The notes beneath the pieces were generated by a model, which saw nothing but the letters and a program-made list of their open reading frames with translations, was not told the origin of the DNA and did not search any database. A stretch of DNA of 64,000 nt, taken from contig NC_009389.2 of the NCBI RefSeq assembly GCF_000002875.2, positions 162,001 through 226,000 of the forward strand. The letters are read 5' to 3'. This document shows positions 10,771 through 20,658 of this stretch, piece after piece. This DNA comes from Leishmania infantum JPCM5 (taxonomy: Eukaryota; Euglenozoa; Kinetoplastea; Trypanosomatida; Trypanosomatidae). How positions within the stretch are numbered: position 1 is the stretch's first letter; every line of letters starts with the position of its first letter. Both the position numbers and the translations under genes were made by a program.

Positions 10771-11160
10771 GACGGCCGTGCGCCGACTCGGTCGGCTGAG
10801 CGCGCGGCCCCCCTGCCCCTCACACTCTGCCCTCCCACCCCTCCGCCTCGCAGGTCGCCTCGGGGCCACCCACCGGTGGACAGCGGGGGCCCGAGGGAGA
10901 CACACACGACCCACGCGGGCGCCCTGCCCAGCACATGGGTGGCACAGACGCGCGCACTGTCGCGGCAAGCGTTTGCGCAGCGCCATCTAGGACTTGACCC
11001 TGTCGTGGTGAAGGGTGATGCGGCAATGGGGGAATGGTGGCAGGGATGGGGGGAGGGGCTCTGCCTGGCTTCCTCCCACGCACTCACAGAGTGGGGGGTG
11101 GGGGCGCACCGGAACTTGGAATACCACGCGCTGAGAAGGGTGTTCTCCCCTCGACGGCAG
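10771..11160. mobile_element. SIDER-like retroposon remnant, copy 1
   Basis: About 390 bases here match the element at 43450-43816 in the same orientation. Over roughly 195 bases (10776-10975) the two are nearly identical, with one substitution and one single-base indel. The rest is diverged but alignable, ending around the shared GGAATACCACGC motif. The element lies 150-540 bases past the stop of the 941-aa gene, so in its likely 3' UTR. That position and the dispersed copies fit Leishmania SIDER elements, remnants of ingi/L1Tc-type retroposons implicated in mRNA instability. The SIDER assignment is from general recall, not a search. Confidence 0.6.
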
Positions 11161-11310
11161 AGCAGAAAGGCGGTGGGTGACAGAAGAGAGGCGCAGCGTA
11201 TCTGGGTGGAAAGGATCGCGTGCTCGAGAAAGCGAGGGAGGGGAGGCGCGGGAGCCACACGCGGAAAGGCGCGTGCGAAGCCTTCTCCCACCTGCCTTCA
11301 CGACGCTCTG

Positions 11311-14136
11311 TCACTCAATGTATAGACCGTCCGTGCCCTCGACAAAGACATCTGCAGGCCGCACGCTCGCGCGCCACAGGAGCCCGTCGCGAGCTTGGTC
11401 GCAGAAGTCTGGCGGCTCACAGTGCGGGGTGGTGGAACCCTGCAGGAGGCTCTCTCGCGGGCGTGAAAGCAGCGTGCGCACCACCGTCGCATCAACGCCG
11501 CTCCAGTGCACGAGGGGGTCTCTATTGTCGTCGTCGTCGTTGCCCCTGCCGTCCTCCTCGTCATATTGCTGATGCCGTTGTGCAGGAGACGGCCTGGCAA
11601 ACGAGGCGCGGCGCCGCAGTAGCAACGGGAGAACCCGCTTGTGTGCCGATGAAGCCGTCGGCGGCACCTGCACGGCCAACGCGCCAGCTTCGGATGGCGC
11701 CATCTGGCAACGCCGTACCCGCGCCCACCATGACTCCTGCCGGCTCAGCAGCGTCCGCACGTACGAGGCCAAGGTCACCGTGGCCGTCGCCGCCGGGGAG
11801 TGGACGGTGACCGTCACCGACTTGGTAGTCGGAGTCGTCGTCTCTTGCCGTGAGACTGCCTTTCGATCACGCTCCGCGCCGCTGGATGGTGTGGCGAGGG
11901 CGTCTAGCGCGGACCACAGCCGCAGCGACGGCAGCGTCGACGCCGCACTCTTGTTCACGCGCTGCGCGACAGTAGTGGAGGGCACGATGTTGCATGCGAG
12001 CTGCAGCCCGCCTGCGCGCCCGACATCAGTCGATGCACGGCGCGTACCGTACAGCGCATCGGAGGACAGTGGTGTCACCCATTGGTAGCCGTTTTCCACG
12101 GAGAGAGATCGAATTTCGCGAAGTGGGTACGCGCGGGTGCCGGGGTGCACGGTGGCGGGCCAGCTGTGCCCCGTCGCCACGCTCAGCAACAGCCCCCATG
12201 TGATGGGGTAGGCATAAAGCCGCCGACCATCCGGCTCGACGCACCAGGGCTGGAAGGTGGTGTTGAAGGACCAGAAACACAAACCATCCTCGCGGAGGCG
12301 GTGGGCGACGTTGAGCGTGCACGAGGTCGTCGCGGTGGCCGAGCTCGTGATCTGCGGGTGAGACGTGTTGAGATGAACTTCCTCTGCAAGAAGGTGCGGA
12401 ATGGTGGGCGTGGGCACGGGCGAGGCGGCGAAAAACTGCCGGAACACGTTCGCCAGCACCGGCGCGGCGCTATTGTGCATGCGGATGGCGCCCACCACGT
12501 ACCAGTCTACCTGAAGCAAGGGCGGAGGCGGCGTGGACGCGGGGTTTGCCGGCGGCGCCACCGCACACCACAAGCGCGCCAGCGTGTCCTTCAGCACCAT
12601 GACGGCAGCCGTACAGGAGGCCGTGTCGTCGCTGTCTTCATGGCTTCCTCGAACGCTGGCGGCGGTCACGCACGTCGCGTAGTGTTGGTGCACCGCGTGA
12701 AGGACGGCGGGCACGGCGCTTTCCCACACGAGCTGGCACAGCATCTCCGCGACACCCTCCTCACGGTCGAGGTGAGCCATGGCAGCAGAAGCGGTGCGTC
12801 CACACGCACTCAAAAAACGACTCGCGCCTGCGACGGTGCCCGTTGCTTGCGGAGAGACATCAACAACAGCTGTCGCAGCTGCAGCAGAGCGGGCTATCAG
12901 CGACTGCCACCCTTCATGCAGTGCCACTCGACACGCGACCAACGCGCACGACGTTGCGTCGGGGCTGAAAAGCAGCGGTGCCTCGCTGAGAGCTGCTGTG
13001 TCCGGTGCTGCAGGTTGCAGCGTGCGTTCCTCGGCTACGCAGCAGTTCCTGGTCTCCGTCATGGACGCCGGTTGGAGGCCTGTAGAGAACCATGTAGCCG
13101 CGGCGGCACCGTCAGATGAGGAGACGGTGGTGGTGACGACCACGGCGGCCTCGCCTTGTAACACCACCTGCACCATCTCCTGCACCGACGACGACGACGG
13201 GGGCGCAGACTTGTCACTCGCGGCCACCAATTCTGCCCTCCCGATCGGCTCTGGCGTGAGCGACACGTTCACCATCCGGCGCGCGTTGTCCAAGGCCGGG
13301 TTGTGCAGCACGGCGGATGTGTTGCGATGAAGCTGCGGCGGGAACCGAGCAAGGCTGTCATACGGTAACGGCGCCGGCTGCATCCGGCAGTCCTTCGCGC
13401 TGTGCACAGCGGCTTGCTCGTGCGTTGTTGCGTGTGAGGCTGTGCTGACAGACGCGTTCTTGTACAGGAGAGACGTAGGTGGCATGCCAGGTGTGCAGTG
13501 GGCATTGCTGAGGGAAAGCGAGTCGTCAGCACAGGGCTCGTCGCGTGCCGCATCCACCCCCTCGCTCGCGGGTGATGGTGAGCAGCCACATGCATGGGTG
13601 CGTCCTCGGTGAAGGTGCACGTACGCTCGAGGCGTGTGCAGAAACAGCGACGGGAACGGGTACGGCCGTTCCACTGTCGGCGCGCCACCGCTGATACCGA
13701 CGTTCACTTGATTGCGCTTGCCATTTTCCGTCGACCTCATGGCGGTCGTGGCCGTGTCGCACACGCGCGTCAACGCGTAGCGCATGAGCACCGCCTCGAC
13801 GACGCCCACCACCGCATCGAGGAAGAGGGTGTCGATGTCCGCACTGCTTTCGCTCTCTGTGTGGACGGTGCTGCTGCTCGCAGAGGCCGTTGTCTTGCAA
13901 GACACCTGCCGCCCTTCGGAGAGCTCGCACAGAGCACGCGCCTCCTCCGCGGAGACGTTGGAGAAGGGCATGATGGCAGGCTTGCACGCATACACAGAGT
14001 GTGAAGGATCGAGCTTGAGATGAGGGGTGCGGGGGGGGGACGCAACGTCGATAATGGCGATGTTGGAGTACGCGCGGCGTGCATGTCCCGGCGAGAGCCC
14101 TTTCCACGGATGCTCGACATGGAAGAGCGTCACCAT
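11311..14136 (-). CDS. Hypothetical protein, 941 aa
   Basis: I do not recognise a family. The frame stays open for over 2.8 kb with typical coding composition, and the protein is rich in Ala, Ser, Thr and Val, with no clear transmembrane segment. The more ordered parts appear to be about 600-730 (including CFWSFNTTFQPW and YAYPITWGLLLS) and the C-terminus (DGLLWRASVRPADVF, ending LYIE). The remainder is low-complexity. The start is uncertain. ATG 14136 is given here, but a strong pyrimidine tract runs right up to it with no AG between, so the first in-frame ATG after the next AG, at 13971 (MPFSNVSAEEAR, 886 aa), is a real alternative. Confidence 0.75.
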   Translation of the reverse strand: MVTLFHVEHPWKGLSPGHARRAYSNIAIIDVASPPRTPHLKLDPSHSVYACKPAIMPFSNVSAEEARALCELSEGRQVSCKTTASASSSTVHTESESSADIDTLFLDAVVGVVEAVLMRYALTRVCDTATTAMRSTENGKRNQVNVGISGGAPTVERPYPFPSLFLHTPRAYVHLHRGRTHACGCSPSPASEGVDAARDEPCADDSLSLSNAHCTPGMPPTSLLYKNASVSTASHATTHEQAAVHSAKDCRMQPAPLPYDSLARFPPQLHRNTSAVLHNPALDNARRMVNVSLTPEPIGRAELVAASDKSAPPSSSSVQEMVQVVLQGEAAVVVTTTVSSSDGAAAATWFSTGLQPASMTETRNCCVAEERTLQPAAPDTAALSEAPLLFSPDATSCALVACRVALHEGWQSLIARSAAAATAVVDVSPQATGTVAGASRFLSACGRTASAAMAHLDREEGVAEMLCQLVWESAVPAVLHAVHQHYATCVTAASVRGSHEDSDDTASCTAAVMVLKDTLARLWCAVAPPANPASTPPPPLLQVDWYVVGAIRMHNSAAPVLANVFRQFFAASPVPTPTIPHLLAEEVHLNTSHPQITSSATATTSCTLNVAHRLREDGLCFWSFNTTFQPWCVEPDGRRLYAYPITWGLLLSVATGHSWPATVHPGTRAYPLREIRSLSVENGYQWVTPLSSDALYGTRRASTDVGRAGGLQLACNIVPSTTVAQRVNKSAASTLPSLRLWSALDALATPSSGAERDRKAVSRQETTTPTTKSVTVTVHSPAATATVTLASYVRTLLSRQESWWARVRRCQMAPSEAGALAVQVPPTASSAHKRVLPLLLRRRASFARPSPAQRHQQYDEEDGRGNDDDDNRDPLVHWSGVDATVVRTLLSRPRESLLQGSTTPHCEPPDFCDQARDGLLWRASVRPADVFVEGTDGLYIE

Positions 14137-15304
14137 GACGGGTTGCAGAAGTAGCAGAAAGGAGAGAGAAGGGTGTAGCAGTGCGCATCCATGCTGAGTG
14201 AGAGGTGAGGGATGGTGGTGAAAGGGCGGCAGGTAAACGGAGCCGTTTCGCAAACACACACACACCAGCTCCTCAAGCAGCTGCTGAGCCTCGATGCGGC
14301 TGAAGTATCGGTCGGGCAACCTCCCACCGCACCCCATCGCAGCATCAAAATGGAAAGAAGAGGCGGGTGGGTGGGTGGGTGGGGGGGGGAAGTTGGAGGT
14401 GATGATGGGGTTCTACGCGTTGGGCACACACACACACACATACATACACAGAGAAAGAGAAGGATGGACGTGTGCGTTTACGCGCGTCCCGCCTTTCTTC
14501 CTTCCTTCGCCCAACTTCCATGTCGGCCGTCATGAACGATCATCTCCTCTTCCTCCTCCCCCTCCCTTTCCATCCGCATCATCATCCTCGTTAGCATCGG
14601 GTCGCCAATGCAGCGGCGGGATGCTCTCGCGTCTGGTGTTGTTTCTTTTCATGGCGGTGTACCGTTGAAAGAAGAAACGAGGAAACCAAAAAAAAAACAA
14701 AGAAAACGTGTAAGAGAGAAGCCCCCACACACGCACGCGCAGGCATCGATACGCGTGTACGCGGAGGGTGGTGGGACGAAAAGTACTCCAGTATGCATGC
14801 ATGTATGCACACTATCCAGCGAACTCTCCATCACGCTCTCGTATGCGTGCCGTGTGCCCGAGAGACACACACCCACGCCACACCGTCGCTGCCCGAAATG
14901 CACCAACGAACAGCAGCCAGACTTCGCGGCGGTCCGATGGACTTGACTGATGGAGACGGCGAAGGGGAGGGGCGGAAGAAGGAGCGCAGGCGACCCGCTC
15001 AGAGATGAGGCAACGATACGAGTGGAGGTGAGGTGGAGAGAATGGGCAGCACACGCGCGGCAGCGGGCCAATGTAGGGTATGCGCCTGCGAGAGCTGAGC
15101 TCACCGACATCGGCATATTCTACATGCAGACAGCCACATGAACGTGTGCTGTGCCTCGACTACCTCATCGCCCAAACTCCCTTCCCCCTTCCCCCACCTG
15201 GCACCGTCTACTCGTCCAAAAGACACGGTGCCCAAGCACATGCAGAGTACCACTGTCCTCTTCCTTCCCCCGACCACGTATTCTCTCATCATCGTAATGA
15301 CCGC
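14137..15304. other. Intergenic region downstream of L11
   Basis: No gene is supported. It contains the 3' UTR of L11, a G-rich tract (14363-14389) and a CA run near 14425-14445. Confidence 0.5.
14363..14389 (+). repeat. G-rich (GGGT)n tract
   Basis: Four GGGT units run into an eight-to-nine-base G run on the plus strand. With at least five G-tracts separated by single T residues, it could form a G-quadruplex. It lies on the non-coding strand relative to neighbouring genes. Confidence 0.7.
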
Positions 15305-15871
15305 CTAGCGGCGGCGGCGGCGGATCATCTTCTTCTTCTTTTTGGCCTGGAAGATGATACCGTCGTGGACTTTCTCGAACCACTTCATCGCCTCCTCCTT
15401 GGTGACGTGGTGGGAGTGACCGACGCGGCTGCACTTGCGCTTGCGGTGCGCCACTCGCTCGCCACGGCGACCGAGGACGACGTAGAAGTCCATGCCGTAG
15501 ATACCGGTGGAGGGGTCGTACTTGATGCCGAGATCAATGTGCTCGTCGATGCCGAAGCCGAAGGAGCCGGTGTCGGAGAAGTTGTAGCTCTTCAGCTCAA
15601 ACTCCTTCACCTTGAGGCCCTTCTCCAGCAGCTCCTCGGCCTTCTTGCCGCGGACGGTGCAGTGCACGGCGATCTTCTCGTTACGACGGATGCCGAACGT
15701 GCGCACGGTCAGGCGAGCACGGGAGAGCACCGGGGTCTGCTCGCACAGTTGCTCGAGCACCTTCGAGGCACGCGTCAGGCGATCACCGCTCTCACCGACG
15801 CAGATGTTGATGCAGAGCTTCTTCACGACGATCTCCCGCATGGGGTTCGCAGCCTTGCTCTCGGCGACCAT
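15305..15871 (-). CDS. RPL11: 60S ribosomal protein L11 (uL5)
   Basis: This 188-aa protein is the uL5-family component of the large subunit central protuberance that contacts 5S rRNA. It is clear from the N-terminal [19 protein letters not shown], the [13 protein letters not shown] segment, the [21 protein letters not shown] block and [19 protein letters not shown]. These lie in family order over the expected length. The C-terminus ends in a run of Lys and Arg ([12 protein letters not shown]), somewhat more basic than usual. An acceptor AG about 63 bases upstream supports the start. Only one copy is in the window. Confidence 0.98.
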
Positions 15872-16485
15872 CGTTTCCAGCCGGTGGGTGGGGGTATTAC
15901 GGCAGAAACAAGAATTTAGACGGTTTCGACTTCTCTGAGTTGTGCGTCGTGTGTTTGTGTGTTCGTTGAAGTGGGGGATGGTGGAAGGGCGTGAGTAGGT
16001 GCCACGCAGCGGGTCCACGCACGTAAAGCGAAGAGGTGTGGAGTAGAGTGGTGGAGGGTGGGAGAAGCGTTGGCGCGTGTGTGTGAGAGGGAGAGAAGGG
16101 AGAAAGAGCGAGGCAAGGCGGTTTAGGGCGGAGGTGTGTGTGCGCGCCATTCTGTGAGAGGAGGCATGGACGCACGCACCCTCGCACAGACACATGGACA
16201 GGGAAGCGAATAGGCGCACAGCGGTAGAGGGAGGGAGAATGAGGCCTTCGCCTCCTCTCCCAAACAAGAACGCAGCCGCAATATCAGAAACGAGGCAGTC
16301 GTGCAGGCGGAGGCGGCCATGACGCCATCCGCGGGGGCGTGGCACTGGCAAGAGAAAGAGGGTGATCATGGCAGCAAGTGGGGAAGAGAAGCTCGAATAC
16401 GCGCACACTGTCAGACATGCCGGCTCACGGGGAGCTCTCGCGCGTTATACTTTTCACTCCAAGTGCACGGACTCTCCGCCTCGCG
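15872..16485. other. Intergenic region between Arf-like and L11 genes
   Basis: This 0.6-kb gap holds the Arf-like 3' UTR and the L11 splice signal. Nothing else is recognised. Confidence 0.5.
15935..15990 (-). promoter_or_regulatory. Candidate trans-splice acceptor of the L11 gene
   Basis: On the minus strand the C-rich pyrimidine stretch at about 15968-15990 is followed by an AC-rich spacer and then the first AG in CTCAG (15935-15939). The resulting 5' UTR is about 63 bases. Confidence 0.45.
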
Positions 16486-17058
16486 CTAGACATTGTCCGG
16501 GAGGTGAGAGCACATCCAGTCGAGCCCTTCGTATAAGCCGTCACCTGTATGAGCACAGCATCCTTGCACGTACCACTTGTGACCGGCCAGGTAGCGTCCC
16601 AGCCCGTTGTCGGAGAGGTCACGAAAGCCTAACCCTTCTACGAGCTCCGCAGGCGTCAGCCGATGCGGCAGGTCTTGCTTGTTGCACAGCACCAGTAATG
16701 CTGCGCCGGCCAGCAGCGGGTCTGACAAGAGCGTCCGCAGCTCTTCACGCACCTCGCCGACACGCGCGCGATCATTGCTGTCGACGACGAAGATAACGGC
16801 GTTGGCACCTTCGTAGTACATCTTCCACAGCGCGCGTAGCCGCTTCTGCCCACCGACGTCCCACAGGTGAAACGTCACGTTGCGGTAGTCCACCGTCTCG
16901 ACGTGGAAGCCGATCGTCGGCACCGTCTCGCGCGAGGCGCCGAGCTTCAGTTTGTCTAAAATTGTTGTCTTGCCGGCTGCATCGAGGCCGACCATGACGA
17001 TGCTGGCCTTTTTGTTGCTGAAGAGGCCCTCGAACCAGCTGGAAAAGACGTTGCCCAT
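16486..17058 (-). CDS. Arf-family small GTPase with an insert
   Basis: This 190-aa protein has the features of an ADP-ribosylation factor, a membrane-recruited GTPase of vesicle traffic. These are Gly2 for N-myristoylation, an amphipathic N-terminus, the P-loop GLDAAGKT (24-31), switch I TIGF with T48, WDVGGQ (66-71) with the catalytic Q71, and NKQD (126-129). Numbering equals human Arf1 up to about residue 148. Then nine extra residues (within [13 protein letters not shown]) precede W162, and the purine-loop motif reads CAH (168-170) where Arf1 has CAT. It is therefore close to true Arfs but not an orthodox Arf1; a divergent Arf or Arl is possible. The start gives the correct myristoylation site. 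Confidence 0.93.
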   Translation of the reverse strand: MGNVFSSWFEGLFSNKKASIVMVGLDAAGKTTILDKLKLGASRETVPTIGFHVETVDYRNVTFHLWDVGGQKRLRALWKMYYEGANAVIFVVDSNDRARVGEVREELRTLLSDPLLAGAALLVLCNKQDLPHRLTPAELVEGLGFRDLSDNGLGRYLAGHKWYVQGCCAHTGDGLYEGLDWMCSHLPDNV

Positions 17059-18734
17059 CGTTGCTCGGGGGGGGGGAGGGAAGTGGAGGGACACAAGCGA
17101 AGACACACGCACGCACACGCACACCCGCAGGCCAAAGACGGAAACGGAAGTGAGGCAGGAGAGAAATCCAAGAAGACAAGCAGTGACAGTCGCGCGTACG
17201 CAGGCGCACAGGGAGGGGCGAGCGCGACGGAGAAAACAAGAATCAAGAGTGAAAGACCCACCCACCCACCCACCCACCCTCCCTCCCACCCACGCACACG
17301 CACACACACACACACACACTGCACACGCCACAGAGGGAGAAGGAGAGGGGTGGGGGCGAGGAAAACGTCGAGGAAGCAAGCGAACAGAGATTGTTTAGAT
17401 CGGAGAACACAAACCCGCCGAGACTGACACGTGCACGCACACGCAGGTCTTGTGGGAGAGGGGGGGGGGAGAGACGGGCGACACCGGCGGATATCCAGCT
17501 AAGAGAGCAGCCACTACAACCAAAGAACAACAAGCGAAAGGTAAAAGAGGCGTGTGTGAGAGAGTCACGCACCGGCGCACGCACGCGCGATGGTGCCAGC
17601 GGCCACAGAAGTAACGTGTGGCGAAGAGAAAGAGAGCGAGAGCGAGCGAAAGACAGGGCGCTGCGACGGTGAAGCTGAGGTGTGTGTGGAAGGGAGAACT
17701 GCCGGAGAAGGAGAGGAGGCCTGGTCGCTGCTATGTTTCGTTGAGTTTGCGCGGCTCGAGCGCGTGCTGAGTCGCGGGTAGATGCGTGCGAAAACCCGAC
17801 ACGCAAAGCCGAAGCAAAACGAAGAAGAGCGCGTCGGTGCACGAGCAGGCGCACCGGTATACAACAGATTCGCGCGCACTCGTGTCGTGGCGACTCTGTG
17901 CCAAACAACACACGCGCACACGCACACCATGCACGGCAAGAGCGAGGGGGGGAGAGGAGGGATGAGGCTACGCGTCTTTGCTGTAGCGGCATGAGATCGC
18001 AGGAGGCATGAGGAGGGATTGGCTTGTGTGTGTGTGTGTATGTGGCTAGAGACTGAAGATGGTGTCGAGGAGACTCTCTAACACATACGCTTCCGTACAC
18101 AAGCGCCAAGAAAGGCAGAGGACGACGAGGGGAGAGGGACGGCGTTCATCAATGGCGGTTCACACGTACACACACACACACACGGCCACGCCCAAACTTG
18201 GAGAGGGAGCGTGAGGGAGAGAGATACCTGCAGGCCGGGCTTAGATCACTTATACGGGGACATTAATGCGTGAACAGGAGGTAATGAATCAAAAAAGGCA
18301 CACACACACAGGCAGCCACACCCACGCTTCCCACAACAGCAACACAACACGACAAGAACGAAGTTCAGACACACGACCAGGTAGCTGAGCAGAGCCGCTA
18401 TGGGCGGAGGCCACCGCCATCCACTCACCACCACCACCACCACCACAGCAGCAGCAGCATTAACGTGCAAGATATGAACTGTTTGTGTGCGTGGACACGA
18501 AGCGGTGACACGGAGCACGCAGGCACTTCGACCTGGCAAGAAACCCTTCACAAACACCGACCTCTCGCTTTCTTCGCCCTTACTGCCTCACGCATATCTG
18601 CATGCAAGCATGCTGCACTCAGACATGTGTTGTTGGTGGGTGGGGCGATCCGCACGGAACCTCGCCAACTGTTCGGCTTCTCAGCCCCTTCTCACTATCG
18701 CGCAGTGCTCATTCATCACCACGGCCTACGATTA
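17059..18734. other. Intergenic region upstream of the Arf-like gene
   Basis: No gene is supported in this 1.7-kb region. It has a CA tract (about 17296-17320), the G-rich tract above, a pyrimidine tract with AG very close to the Arf-like ATG (AG at 17064-17065), and GT/CA runs near 18025 and 18165. Confidence 0.5.
17257..17294 (-). repeat. G-quadruplex-prone (GGGT)n tract upstream of the Arf-like gene
   Basis: On the minus (sense) strand there are about nine GGG tracts separated mostly by single T or A bases, about 200 bases upstream of the Arf-like ATG. Such spacing is typical of stable G-quadruplexes. It lies upstream of the probable splice acceptor, so may be removed from the mature mRNA. 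Confidence 0.7.
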
Positions 18735-19706
18735 TTACCTCTTGGTGCTGTTCTTCGCGTTGCCCACGTCCTTCCGCGCTACCTTGCCGCCGCTGCTCAC
18801 AACACGGGTGCCGCTCGAGCCGCCTAGCTTCCCCACCTTCTTCATCTTCGACGCGCCGCCGGCGGAGACCATCGCGCCGTTCTTCTTCCGCATTGCTTGC
18901 ATGCTCGCGATCTTGTTCACCGCCGTCACGCCGCCATGACGGGGGTGATGATCGGCCTCTTCCTCTTCGTTGGCCATCGCGGCTGCCGCCGCTGCGAGCA
19001 TGCGGCTGCTGGAGCCGGCCACCGACACGGACGAAGAGGTTCCGGCGGAGGCCGATGCGGCGCCCTTCAATGCCTTCGGCGCCACAGACCCCTTCTTCTT
19101 GGCACTTGTCTTCTGTTGCCCGCGTGTACGGCGCGGCGCGGCGTCTTCCATGCCAAATACGTATTCCTCCGGGCCGTCGTCAGCGTTGTCGCCGCTGTCG
19201 TTGTCGCCGTCTTCTTCGCCGGCATCCTCCTCCGCATCGGCCACCGCGGCAGACGCCTCACGCTCCTGCTGCGCCTGCCGACGCGCCAGCCGCTCCATGT
19301 CCGCCTTGGTCAGCGCGTGACCCGCCAACGGCGCGTCGGCGTCGATCGTCTCGTACATCACCGTCATCGGATGCGGCGCGTCTACGTCCGTCTTGCCGTA
19401 CATGTTGGTCTTTGGCGGCGCCAGCTTCAGGGGCTTTGTGTAGTCGTACTGGACGTGGTTCAGCTCAGCACGGTAGTTGTTGTTCAAGTTCTTGCGCGTG
19501 TTCGGCACACGCGAGTCCAGCACCGGGTTGAGAAAGTGGAAGCGCTTCTCCGGCTCCTGCGGCGGCACGGCACTGATGCCACCCTTGACAGTGAGCTCGA
19601 GCTTCTTGTTCAGCAGGCGAATGCGCTTCACCGTGTTCGTCGCCTCCGCCTGCGCCCGCTGGCGCCGGTGCATCTTCTTCCACTTCGAACGGCTGGACTT
19701 GGCCAT
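18735..19706 (-). CDS. DUF2423/LLPH-like nucleolar protein
   Basis: The N-terminus, MAKSSRSKWKKMHRRQRA, matches the short basic motif that defines the DUF2423 family (yeast Ybl028c, animal LLPH). Those proteins are nucleolar and linked to large-subunit assembly. A conserved-looking segment follows to about residue 130 (RFHFLNPVLDSRVPNTRKNLNN). An acidic tract of Asp and Glu (about 165-200), then Lys/Ala/Ser-rich low-complexity sequence, run to the C-terminus. At 323 aa it is much longer than LLPH (about 130 aa), the extra length being the acidic/basic tail. Nuclear or nucleolar location is an inference from composition and family. Confidence 0.75.
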   Translation of the reverse strand: MAKSSRSKWKKMHRRQRAQAEATNTVKRIRLLNKKLELTVKGGISAVPPQEPEKRFHFLNPVLDSRVPNTRKNLNNNYRAELNHVQYDYTKPLKLAPPKTNMYGKTDVDAPHPMTVMYETIDADAPLAGHALTKADMERLARRQAQQEREASAAVADAEEDAGEEDGDNDSGDNADDGPEEYVFGMEDAAPRRTRGQQKTSAKKKGSVAPKALKGAASASAGTSSSVSVAGSSSRMLAAAAAAMANEEEEADHHPRHGGVTAVNKIASMQAMRKKNGAMVSAGGASKMKKVGKLGGSSGTRVVSSGGKVARKDVGNAKNSTKR

Positions 19707-20658
19707 GGTTGCGCTGCGGAGGGTTGCGGATGGTGGTGGTAATGGTATATTAGCGGACAGCAAGTGGCAGAGGCGATGGGAGGGGCGACTGCGGTGCTGC
19801 TGCTGCTGCTTGCTGTACGCGTGTGCGTGTGTGTGAGCTACACCGGTGTCACTGGCAGAGGCGTGACTGAGCCGACTGTGGGGAGTTGGAGAAAAGCGGT
19901 GTGCGCGTGTGAAGGGGGGGGAGAGGGGTCGCATGCGGTGAAGCACGGCAGAGAGACCCGGAGGGGTACAGAGATCGAGGGATAAGGGGAAGAGTTGACA
20001 CGAGCGAGGAGAAGCTGGAAGAGCGCACACAGGAGCACCCACGTCGCTGAGCATGACGTGCTTGACGAGCTCCCATCGCATGGAGGACAGGGAGAGGAGA
20101 AGGGAGCCGATGCCCGTGTATGCCATCGCACTCCAGGGATTGAGGTGGCGCACAGACGCGCAGCGAGGGCCAGCGATCGACAACGCTTGTCCGCCTTCAA
20201 ATGCACGCGGGCATCACATCTGCACACATCATGCGTGCGGTGTCTTTCCTTGCTTGACTTCTCTATGCTCAACTCTTAAGCGCATTCTTTCACACTCTTA
20301 CTTATCTTGACGTGTCGCGGTGTACCCGCTGCGAGCGACGACGTGCTTCGCTGGCGTCTGTGCCGCACCTGTCTTCATGTGCCGCTCTTACGCAACGCAC
20401 CTACTCGCACCTGCGCACAGTCTATCCGCAAGTGCTGCGCGACGGCGCGGCTGCAGCATTATCTCTATGTGCGCGCCACACTTGGCCGGCCTCGCCAGCA
20501 ACTCCACCAGCTTCAGCCCCCACACTCCTGCGCCGCTGCCGTCTCTGGCACCCCTCCGCGACTCCTTCAGCAGCACCGCATTTGAAGGTGATCGCTTGCT
20601 GTCGTTGCTGGCGGAGGAGCAGTAAGCCATGCCGCTGTCCGCGCTGACGCGGATGACG
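19707..20658. other. Intergenic region downstream of the nucleotidyltransferase
   Basis: About 950 bases with no supported gene. It should hold the 3' UTR of the giant nucleotidyltransferase gene and the 5' region of the LLPH-like gene. A CTG run (about 19797-19812) lies just upstream of the latter. Confidence 0.5.

Larger units (their letters stand above)
10494..11310. other. Intergenic region upstream of adenylosuccinate lyase
   Basis: It holds the splice acceptor of the adenylosuccinate lyase gene, the SIDER-like element, and the 3' UTR of the upstream 941-aa gene. Open frames across it fall in the repeat element and have no support as genes. Confidence 0.6.

Noticed and set aside
17243..18109. 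288-codon minus-strand frame upstream of the Arf-like gene
   Set aside because: Low-complexity Ser/Arg/Cys/Val translation of GT and G-rich tracts with no recognisable domain.
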